The notes below the pieces were generated by a model. That model saw only the letters and a list, made by a program, of their open reading frames with translations, ran no database searches and had not been told where the DNA came from. The position numbers and the translations under genes were made by a program. From the NCBI GenBank assembly GCA_001818835.1, contig MHKL01000022.1, positions 298 to 6,844 on the forward strand: a stretch of DNA of 6,547 bases. Direction: 5' to 3'. The stretch is from Candidatus Komeilibacteria bacterium RIFCSPLOWO2_01_FULL_45_10 (GTDB taxonomy: Bacteria > Patescibacteriota > Patescibacteriia > UBA1558 > UBA10009). This document shows positions 1-5,996 of the stretch, in pieces (the first letter of the stretch is position 1; every line of letters starts with the position of its first letter).

Positions 1-2016
<2,016 letters not shown>

Positions 2017-2071
2017 AAATCGCAAATCGCTATTCGTGATTCGCGATTGGCGAACAGCGAACAACGAATTT
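2017..2071. repeat. Degenerate ATTCG-type spacer repeat between gyrB and corA
   Basis: The 55-nt spacer is built from variants of the words aatcgc, attcg and gcgaac. It holds an imperfect inverted repeat, 2033-2044 against 2057-2068 (10 of 12 positions), and a shorter perfect one, AATCGC (2025-2030) with GCGATT (2043-2048). No T-tract follows, so it is not a convincing terminator. There is no Shine-Dalgarno sequence before the corA ATG. The word style resembles the repeats at 2989-3058. Confidence 0.5.
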
Positions 2072-2989
2072 ATGGCAATTAAAATAAAAACTTACAACAA
2101 TATCAGCTGGGTGAACATTGTTGAGCCCACGGCCGAGGACTTGCAGTATTTGAAGAGCAATTACAAATTCCATCCCCTTGATTTTAAGGACGTCACCGGC
2201 GAATCCCAGCGTTCCAAAATAGACATCTATCCGTCTTACGCTTTCATTATTCTGCGTTTCCCGATCACTTACAAGGATTCCCATTTGATCGGCAGCCATG
2301 AGCTGGATATTTTCCTGGGCAAAGATTATCTGGTGATTGTCCAGAAAAAGAAATTAAAAGCGCTGGACCAGTATTTTTACAAAGTAGCCAACCATCACAA
2401 GCTCCAGCAGGAAGTTTTTTCCAGCAAAGCCGCTCTGGTTTTATACTACATCTTAAAGGAGCTTTACGGCTCAACCCTGTCGCTGGTGGACTGGCTGTTA
2501 AAAGACATTAACGAGGCGGAAATTGAGGTTTATGAAGAACAAACCAAAAAAGCCGTCAGGGTGCTGGCGTCTTTGAGAAGAAATTTGTTGACTTTTAAAA
2601 GCATTGTTGACCCGGAGCGTTTGGTGATTAAAACGCTGGCCCATTTGGACAAAGAGTATTGCGGCCAAGAGCTGGCAAACTACTTTGACGACATTTTAGA
2701 CGACATTGAAAAAATCTACAATATCCTGCTAAATGGCAAGGAAATCATTGACGGCCTGCACGAAACTAATGAAACCCTCACCTCTTACCGTTTAAACCGG
2801 GTGATGAGGATTCTGACCATCTTTTCCGTTTCCCTTTTGCCCTTAACGCTTTTTACCGGCCTTTACGGCATGAACGTTTCTTCCCTGCCGCTGATTCACG
2901 ATGAGCGGCTGATTTGGTACATTTTCGGCGTTTTGGCAGTAGTCATCGGCGGGATTTTCGTTTGGCTGAAGAAGAAAGATATTATTTAG
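2072..2989 (+). CDS. corA: CorA-family divalent metal (Mg2+) transporter
   Basis: Inner-membrane channel expected to form a pentamer that takes up Mg2+ or related divalent cations. It has 305 residues, near the usual CorA length. The N-terminal soluble alpha/beta domain (about 1-140) is followed by long, charged helices (about 140-245) that would form the funnel. Two C-terminal membrane segments follow, about 247-265 and 280-299, and the family signature Y-G-M-N is at the end of the first (G266-M267-N268). The classic MPEL after GMN is replaced by VSSLPLIHDE. A lysine cluster (K300-K302) ends the protein, consistent with a cytoplasmic C-terminus. I chose the ATG at 2072. An in-frame GTG at 2036 would add 12 residues encoded entirely by the spacer repeat, with no CorA-like character. 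The metal specificity cannot be read from the sequence. Confidence 0.93.
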   Translation: MAIKIKTYNNISWVNIVEPTAEDLQYLKSNYKFHPLDFKDVTGESQRSKIDIYPSYAFIILRFPITYKDSHLIGSHELDIFLGKDYLVIVQKKKLKALDQYFYKVANHHKLQQEVFSSKAALVLYYILKELYGSTLSLVDWLLKDINEAEIEVYEEQTKKAVRVLASLRRNLLTFKSIVDPERLVIKTLAHLDKEYCGQELANYFDDILDDIEKIYNILLNGKEIIDGLHETNETLTSYRLNRVMRILTIFSVSLLPLTLFTGLYGMNVSSLPLIHDERLIWYIFGVLAVVIGGIFVWLKKKDII

Positions 2990-3064
2990 TTATTCGTTAT
3001 TCGTTATTAGTAATTAGTAACTAGTAACCTGAATAACTAATAACGAATTACGAGTTACTTTTTT
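2989..3064 (+). terminator. Imperfect long-hairpin terminator after corA
   Basis: The arms 2989-3010 and 3037-3058 match as reverse complements at 19 of 22 positions, enclosing a 26-nt AT-rich loop that contains further taattagtaa-like repeats. The 3' arm is followed at once by six T residues (3059-3064). The stem is AT-rich and begins in the corA stop codon. Hairpin plus T-run fits an intrinsic terminator, although the low GC of the stem makes its efficiency uncertain. The arms consist of the same ttattcgttattag words common in CPR spacers. Confidence 0.6.
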
Positions 3065-3076
3065 ATATCTTTTAAA

Positions 3077-3158
3077 CAAGGAGGCGGGGTGTTGATAAAT
3101 CCTTGCCAGAATATAGCCAATATGCTATGGTTAATCAAACAGCCCCAAGGGGGCTTTT
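3077..3158 (+). promoter_or_regulatory. Structured leader-like RNA with sequestered Shine-Dalgarno
   Basis: Three successive hairpins can be drawn: CAAGGA (3077-3082) with TCCTTG (3100-3105), loop 17 nt; ATAGC (3113-3117) with GCTAT (3124-3128), loop 6 nt; and AGCCCC (3141-3146) with GGGGCT (3150-3155), loop 3 nt, followed by TTT. The first stem pairs with much of a perfect AAGGAGG (3078-3084), so it could hide a ribosome binding site. Hairpins ending in a terminator-like hairpin ahead of an operon suggest attenuation or a small transcript. I recognise no known riboswitch consensus. Confidence 0.35.
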
Positions 3159-3160
3159 AA
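3092..3160 (+). CDS. Possible 22-codon leader micro-ORF before secE
   Basis: A TTG at 3092 (or the adjacent in-frame GTG at 3089) lies 7 nt (or 4 nt) after the perfect Shine-Dalgarno AAGGAGG at 3078-3084. It opens a frame reading M-I-N-P-C-Q-N-I-A-N-M-L-W-L-I-K-Q-P-Q-G, then G-F, with TAA at 3158-3160. The last codons cover the terminator-like hairpin at 3141-3155, the geometry expected of a leader peptide whose translation controls a terminator. The peptide has no recognisable domain and no run of identical amino acids that would point to classic amino-acid attenuation. It is too short to separate from chance by coding statistics. Confidence 0.22.
   Translation: MINPCQNIANMLWLIKQPQGGF
3141..3158 (+). 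terminator. Short GC hairpin with T-run before secE
   Basis: AGCCCC (3141-3146) and GGGGCT (3150-3155) form a perfect 6-bp GC-rich stem with a 3-nt AAG loop, ending in four T (3155-3158). The T-run is short, so it may be a weak terminator or an attenuator acting on transcripts entering secE-nusG-rplKA. It is also the end of the candidate micro-ORF. Confidence 0.5.
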
Positions 3161-3183
3161 AAACCTCGAAATTTATCTAAAAT
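3156..3183 (+). promoter_or_regulatory. Weak candidate promoter for secE operon
   Basis: TAAAAT (3178-3183) matches the -10 consensus at five of six positions. TTTAAA (3156-3161) lies 16 nt upstream and matches the -35 consensus at four of six. The transcript would begin near 3190, within the 5' arm of the nested palindrome before secE. The region is AT-rich, so chance matches are likely. It is offered because the operon needs a promoter after the corA terminator. Confidence 0.28.
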
Positions 3184-3186
3184 TAG

Positions 3187-3228
3187 CCCTGAACCACTCG
3201 TCCGCCTTTGGCGGCCTTGGGTTCAGGG
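3187..3228. repeat. Nested palindrome directly upstream of secE
   Basis: CCCTGAACC (3187-3195) pairs perfectly with GGTTCAGGG (3220-3228). Inside lies a second perfect hairpin, CCGCC (3202-3206) with GGCGG (3210-3214), loop TTT. This nested layout, ending 11 nt before the secE ATG, looks like a REP/MITE-like intergenic element. The inner motif recurs, with TAT in the loop, at 4505-4517. Confidence 0.65.
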
Positions 3229-3239
3229 TAAGCCCTACT

Positions 3240-3425
3240 ATGTTTAAAAGGATCAGCAATTACTTAAAGGATTCGCAGGCGGAACTTAAGAAAGTTGTCT
3301 GGCCGACCAAAAAGCAGACCCGCGACCACACTTTGATGGTCATTGGCATTTCTTTGGCCGTGGCCGTTTTTTTGGGCGCCATTGACTATCTGCTTAACCT
3401 ACTTTTGGAAGTATTCATTTATTAA
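3240..3425 (+). CDS. secE: Preprotein translocase subunit SecE
   Basis: Small essential subunit that clamps SecY in the SecYEG export channel. It has 61 residues, the normal size of the single-span SecE found in most bacteria outside the Enterobacteria. An amphipathic N-terminal helix (about 3-18) leads to the conserved motif E-L-K-K-V-V-W-P-T (15-23). A T-x-x-V-I stretch and one hydrophobic span at about 33-57 follow, with a short tail ending I-Y. The ATG at 3240 gives the complete family length. No Shine-Dalgarno sequence precedes it, only GGGTAAGCCCTACT following a palindrome. nusG follows 45 nt downstream, the conserved bacterial order. The rpmG and tRNA-Trp genes often found upstream of secE are absent. 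Confidence 0.96.
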   Translation: MFKRISNYLKDSQAELKKVVWPTKKQTRDHTLMVIGISLAVAVFLGAIDYLLNLLLEVFIY

Positions 3426-3470
3426 ACTTTTAATTTTTAGTTTTAAGTTATAAGTTTTTAGTTATTTTTT
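3426..3470. other. AT-rich repeat-like spacer between secE and nusG
   Basis: The 45-nt spacer is almost pure A/T. The words tttttagttt (3434-3443) and tttttagtta (3455-3464) recur around ttaagttataagtt. It has no Shine-Dalgarno sequence and no GC-rich stem, so it gives no sign of ending transcription, and nusG is probably cotranscribed with secE. Confidence 0.4.
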
Positions 3471-4016
3471 ATGCCTAAACAAACACTCCAACAGGGCCGC
3501 CGATGGTACGTCTTGCACACTTATTCCGGCTACGAAGAAAACGTTTCCCGAAATTTAAAGCAGAGGATTGAATCCATGGACATGGAAGACAAAATTTTTG
3601 ACGTTTTGGTGCCGACGGAAACAAAAATCAAGATTAAAAACGGCAAGCGCCACACCATCCGGGAAAAAATTTTTCCGGGCTACGTTTTAGTCAATATGAT
3701 CGTCAACGACGACTCCTGGTACGTGGTCAGAAACACGCCCAACGTGACCGGCTTTGTCGGATCCGGCACCACGCCGACGCCCATTTCCGATTCGGAAATC
3801 AAGGAGCTGCAGCGGCGGATGGGCGTGGAAGAGCCGACTTACAAGGTGGACGTTTCCGTGGGCACGCCGGTAAAAATCGTTGACGGACCGTTTAAGGATT
3901 CCGAAGGAAAAATTTCGGAAATTGACGAAGCCAAGGGCAAGGTCAAGGTATTAATTTCCTTGTTCGGTCGCGAAACGCCGGTAGAGCTGGATTCGTTGCA
4001 GATTAAGAAATTATAA
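3471..4016 (+). CDS. nusG: Transcription termination/antitermination factor NusG
   Basis: Elongation factor that binds RNA polymerase across the clamp, modulates pausing and Rho-dependent termination, and can link polymerase to the ribosome through S10. It has 181 residues, the length of a minimal two-domain NusG with no inserted domain. The NGN domain covers about 10-118, with [12 protein letters not shown] (11-22), F-P-G-Y-V-L-V (68-74) and [12 protein letters not shown] (86-97). A linker (about 119-126) leads to the C-terminal KOW domain (about 127-181), with [17 protein letters not shown] and a conserved [10 protein letters not shown] stretch. The ATG at 3471 gives a short, charged lead-in typical of the family. 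rplK begins 14 nt after the stop, so the two are almost certainly in one transcript. No Shine-Dalgarno sequence is visible. Confidence 0.97.
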   Translation: MPKQTLQQGRRWYVLHTYSGYEENVSRNLKQRIESMDMEDKIFDVLVPTETKIKIKNGKRHTIREKIFPGYVLVNMIVNDDSWYVVRNTPNVTGFVGSGTTPTPISDSEIKELQRRMGVEEPTYKVDVSVGTPVKIVDGPFKDSEGKISEIDEAKGKVKVLISLFGRETPVELDSLQIKKL

Positions 4017-4030
4017 TCAGTAATAAATTT

Positions 4031-4456
4031 ATGGCGAAGAAAATCAAGACAGTCATTAAATTGCAGATTAAGGCGGGAGCCGCCAATCCGGCGCCGCCGA
4101 TCGGCCCGGCGCTCGGACAGCACGGTCTTAACATCCAGGAATTTTGCACCAAATTCAACGAGGCCACCAAAGACAAAGGCGGCGATGTCATTCCGGCGGA
4201 AATCACGGTTTACGAAGACCGGACTTATACTTTTGTCTTAAAAACCCCGCCGGCCGCCGAGCTTTTAAAAAAAGCCGCCGGCATTCAAAAGGGTTCGGGC
4301 AAACCCTTGACCGAAAAAGTCGGCAAGGTAACTAAGGCCCAAGTTAGGGAAATTGCCGAAAAGAAAATGCCCGATTTGAACGCCGGCAGCATTGAGGCCG
4401 CCATGAGAATTATTGAAGGCACGGCCAGGCAGATGGGATTGGAAATAATAGAATAA
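4031..4456 (+). CDS. rplK: 50S ribosomal protein L11
   Basis: L11 binds the 23S rRNA GTPase-associated centre, supports translation factor GTPases, and in many bacteria is needed for stringent-response activation by RelA. Its 141 residues equal the usual bacterial length. The N-terminal domain (about 1-70) contains the proline-rich loop [14 protein letters not shown] (19-32), the region linked to thiostrepton-type inhibition. The C-terminal RNA-binding domain (about 74-141) carries the K-x-G-S-G-K-P stretch (86-92) and the signature G-T-A-R-Q-M-G (130-136). The ATG at 4031 follows nusG by 14 nt without a Shine-Dalgarno sequence. rplA lies 130 nt downstream, further than the usual tight rplK-rplA spacing. 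Confidence 0.98.
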   Translation: MAKKIKTVIKLQIKAGAANPAPPIGPALGQHGLNIQEFCTKFNEATKDKGGDVIPAEITVYEDRTYTFVLKTPPAAELLKKAAGIQKGSGKPLTEKVGKVTKAQVREIAEKKMPDLNAGSIEAAMRIIEGTARQMGLEIIE

Positions 4457-4457
4457 T

Positions 4458-4518
4458 ATCAGCCACAGCCAGAGGCCGATAAGCCTATGGCTTAAAAGGC
4501 TGATCCGCCTATGGCGGA
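4458..4518. repeat. Hairpin cluster in the rplK-rplA spacer
   Basis: TAAGCC (4480-4485) pairs with GGCTTA (4489-4494), loop TAT. It is enclosed by a perfect 7-bp outer stem, ATCAGCC (4458-4464) with GGCTGAT (4498-4504). Immediately after is TCCGCC (4504-4509) with GGCGGA (4513-4518), also loop TAT. No T-run follows, so these are not simple terminators. The second hairpin shares its core with the palindrome before secE, suggesting a dispersed repeat. Further on, 4533-4566 can form a weaker stem (GCGCG with CGTGC, including a G-U pair). An L1 autoregulatory site in this spacer is conceivable, but I cannot match its consensus. Confidence 0.6.
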
Positions 4519-4586
4519 GATTAATAGATAACGAGGGAGCGCGGCTAAAAACGTGCCTTATCACCTCAAAAAGAAAGATTTAAAAG

Positions 4587-5270
4587 ATGAGCAAAATGTC
4601 AAAGCGTTATCAGGCCTTAAAAGCCAAAATTGATCAAAACAAAGTTTATTCCCTAGACGAAGCCATTAAGCTTTTAAAAGAGACGGGGAGCGTCAAGTTT
4701 GACGCTTCCGTGGAGGCGCATTTGCGGCTGGGGATTGACATTAAAAAAAGCGAGCAGACCGTCAGGGGCAGTGTGGTCATGCCGCACGGCACCGGCAAGA
4801 AAAAAATCGTGGCCGCTTTTGTCACGCCCGACAAGGAAAAAGAAGCCAAGGAGGCGGGCGCGGAAATCGTGGGCGGCAAAGAGCTGATTGAAAAAATCAA
4901 AAAAGACGGCCAGTGCGATTTTGCGGTGGCCGTGGCCGTGCCGGAAATAATGAAAGAGATGGCGGCCATTGCCAAAACTTTGGGGCAGAAAGGCCTGATG
5001 CCCAACCCCAAAGTCGGCACCGTTACCCCAAACATCAAGCAGGTGATTGCCGAAATTAAAAAAGGCAAAATTGATTTTAAAAACGACGATACCGGCAATG
5101 TGCACGCCATGGTCGGCAAGGTTTCGTTTGCCGAAAGCGACCTTAAGGAAAATTTAGAGGCGTTTTTGGAAGCGGTCAAAAAAGCCAAGCCCGACGGCGT
5201 CAAGGGCACTTATTTTCTGTCCGCCACCGTTTGTTCCGCCATGGGTCCGGCAATTAAATTGAAGGTTTAA
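4587..5270 (+). CDS. rplA: 50S ribosomal protein L1
   Basis: L1 builds the mobile L1 stalk of the large subunit, which guides deacylated tRNA out of the E site. In several bacteria and archaea it also represses its own mRNA. It has 227 residues, typical for bacterial L1 (about 225-235). Domain I is formed by the N- and C-terminal parts and domain II is inserted at about 65-158. Family signatures are G-L-M-P-N-P-K-V-G-T-V-T (136-147), the region around GNVHAMVGKVSF (170-181), and G-T-Y-F-L-S-A-T-V-C-S-A-M-G-P (207-221). The ATG at 4587 is used here. A second in-frame ATG at 4596 (M-S-K-R-Y) is an equally reasonable start, and neither has a clear Shine-Dalgarno sequence. A strong terminator begins in the stop codon, and rplJ/rplL do not follow. 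Confidence 0.97.
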   Translation: MSKMSKRYQALKAKIDQNKVYSLDEAIKLLKETGSVKFDASVEAHLRLGIDIKKSEQTVRGSVVMPHGTGKKKIVAAFVTPDKEKEAKEAGAEIVGGKELIEKIKKDGQCDFAVAVAVPEIMKEMAAIAKTLGQKGLMPNPKVGTVTPNIKQVIAEIKKGKIDFKNDDTGNVHAMVGKVSFAESDLKENLEAFLEAVKKAKPDGVKGTYFLSATVCSAMGPAIKLKV

Positions 5271-5419
5271 AAAAAAGCCTTGCCCTCACTGTCATCCTGG
5301 AGCGAACTCCGAGCGAAGCGAGGAGGAAGCGATAGGATCTCGTTATTCAATGGGATTCTATCGGTCAGTCGCTTGCGCTCCTTCCCTCCAGAATGACAAC
5401 AAAGGGCAAGGCCTTTTTT
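5270..5419 (+). terminator. Strong intrinsic terminator of the secE-nusG-rplKA unit
   Basis: GCCTTGCCCT (5277-5286) is perfectly complementary to AGGGCAAGGC (5403-5412), a 10-bp GC-rich stem. One mismatch beyond it, six A (5270-5275) face six T (5414-5419). The T-run gives termination on the + strand, and the A-run would serve the opposite strand, so it may work both ways. The loop is unusually large, 116 nt (5287-5402), because it contains the long self-complementary element at 5290-5398. Confidence 0.85.
5290..5398. repeat. 109-bp MITE/REP-like palindromic element within the terminator loop
   Basis: Terminal inverted repeats TGTCATCCTGGAG (5290-5302) and CTCCAGAATGACA (5386-5398) match at 12 of 13 positions. 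Inner complementary blocks are 5311-5321 with 5369-5380 (one bulged base) and 5331-5339 with 5354-5362 (8 of 9). The apical loop is about 14 nt. GAGCGAA occurs twice in a near-tandem arrangement (5300 and 5311). The wording gtcatcctg...gagcgaagcga...ggatct resembles a widespread family of bacterial intergenic palindromes, from memory and unverified. A 2-bp AC lies on both sides (5288-5289, 5399-5400), too short to prove target duplication. No coding capacity is evident. Confidence 0.75.
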
Positions 5420-5421
5420 AT

Positions 5422-5450
5422 TTGCCAATATTTTTCAGGTTTGTTAAAAT
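5422..5450 (+). promoter_or_regulatory. Sigma70-type promoter for the dCMP deaminase gene
   Basis: TTGCCA (5422-5427) and TAAAAT (5445-5450) each differ from the -35 and -10 consensus by one base, with an ideal 17-nt spacer. TG at 5442-5443 adds an extended -10 element. It sits directly after the rplA terminator and would start transcription near 5457, giving a leader of about 20 nt before the ATG at 5477. This is the best promoter I can see in the window. Confidence 0.72.
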
Positions 5451-5476
5451 GAGTAATAATCATTAAATTCTTAATT

Positions 5477-5992
5477 ATGACCAATTTACCGTTCGGCCGC
5501 ACCCAGTCCCGCCCTTCCTGGGACGAATATTTTTTAAAGCTGGCCATGCTCGCTTCGGAACGGGCGACCTGCCCGCGGATGCATTGCGGCTGCGTGCTGG
5601 TTAAAAATAACCGCGTTTTGTCCACCGGCTACAACGGTTCTTTGCCTGGCCAGCCGCATTGCGAGGAAATCGGCTGTCTGGTGGAAAACAACCATTGTAT
5701 CAGAACCAACCACGCGGAAATCAACGCTTTAGTCCAGGCGGCCACCCAAGGCAACAATCTGGAAGGCGCCACCGCTTATGTGACCAACATGTCCTGCACC
5801 ACCTGCGCCAAGGCCTTAATTGCCGCCGGCGTGAAAAGGATAGTGGTTTTCACCGATTTCCATGATACGCGGGCGACGGAGTTTTACCGCGACTCCAAGG
5901 TTAAAATCGATAAGCTGCCGATGCCGCCCAAAATCATTGATTACGATGTGGAAAATTTTGGTTCGGCAGTAAAAACGGAAAAGAGCCAGTGA
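5477..5992 (+). CDS. dCMP deaminase (ComEB-like cytidine/deoxycytidylate deaminase)
   Basis: Predicted zinc enzyme converting dCMP to dUMP, the precursor of dTMP. It has 171 residues, about the usual length. The catalytic zinc motifs are clear: H79-A80-E81 (T-N-H-A-E-I-N-A), with E81 as proton shuttle, and C107-x-x-C110 (S-C-T-T-C-A-K). The start of the fold, S-W-D-E-Y-F (14-19), the P-R-M-H-C-G-C segment (33-39) and G-Y-N-G-S (51-55) match the dCMP deaminase group rather than CDA or tRNA adenosine deaminases. The cluster H61, C62, C67, H73, C74 is typical of this subfamily and may include a second metal site or substrate-binding residues. The ATG at 5477 follows a good promoter and lacks a Shine-Dalgarno sequence. 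The kinase-like gene begins 4 nt after the TGA stop, implying cotranscription. ComEB also names the B. subtilis homologue in the comE locus, but nothing here suggests competence. Confidence 0.92.
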   Translation: MTNLPFGRTQSRPSWDEYFLKLAMLASERATCPRMHCGCVLVKNNRVLSTGYNGSLPGQPHCEEIGCLVENNHCIRTNHAEINALVQAATQGNNLEGATAYVTNMSCTTCAKALIAAGVKRIVVFTDFHDTRATEFYRDSKVKIDKLPMPPKIIDYDVENFGSAVKTEKSQ

Positions 5993-5996
5993 CCCT

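Noticed and set aside
2036..2071. Upstream GTG start for corA adding 12 residues
   Set aside because: The added residues are encoded wholly by the degenerate spacer repeat and do not resemble a CorA N-terminus. The ATG at 2072 gives a normal protein.
3065..3239. A tRNA gene (tRNA-Trp often precedes secE)
   Set aside because: No T-loop GGTTCGAATCC-like sequence, acceptor stem or anticodon arm can be arranged. The GGTTCAGGG at 3220-3228 belongs to a simple palindrome.
4646..5209. Long open frame on the minus strand opposite rplA (187 codons)
   Set aside because: It lies entirely antisense to a certain L1 gene and its translation looks like the low-complexity mirror of a Lys/Ala/Gly-rich gene. 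No family features or start signals are visible.
5290..5398. CRISPR array or insertion sequence
   Set aside because: There are no regularly spaced direct repeats with unique spacers and no transposase frame. It is a single inverted-repeat element.
5365..5625. Minus-strand open frame across the dCMP deaminase start and the palindromic element
   Set aside because: It overlaps the terminator, the promoter and the first 50 codons of a well-supported gene. The translation has no recognisable domain.
5659..5865. Alternative + strand frame within the dCMP deaminase gene
   Set aside because: It is an out-of-frame shadow of a gene with intact zinc motifs, and its translation is low-complexity Arg/Gln/His.
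5990..5992. Recoded TGA (glycine, as in SR1/Gracilibacteria) joining the deaminase to the next gene
   Set aside because: The deaminase is already full length at the TGA. The kinase has its own ATG 4 nt later in a different frame, so read-through would not fuse them.
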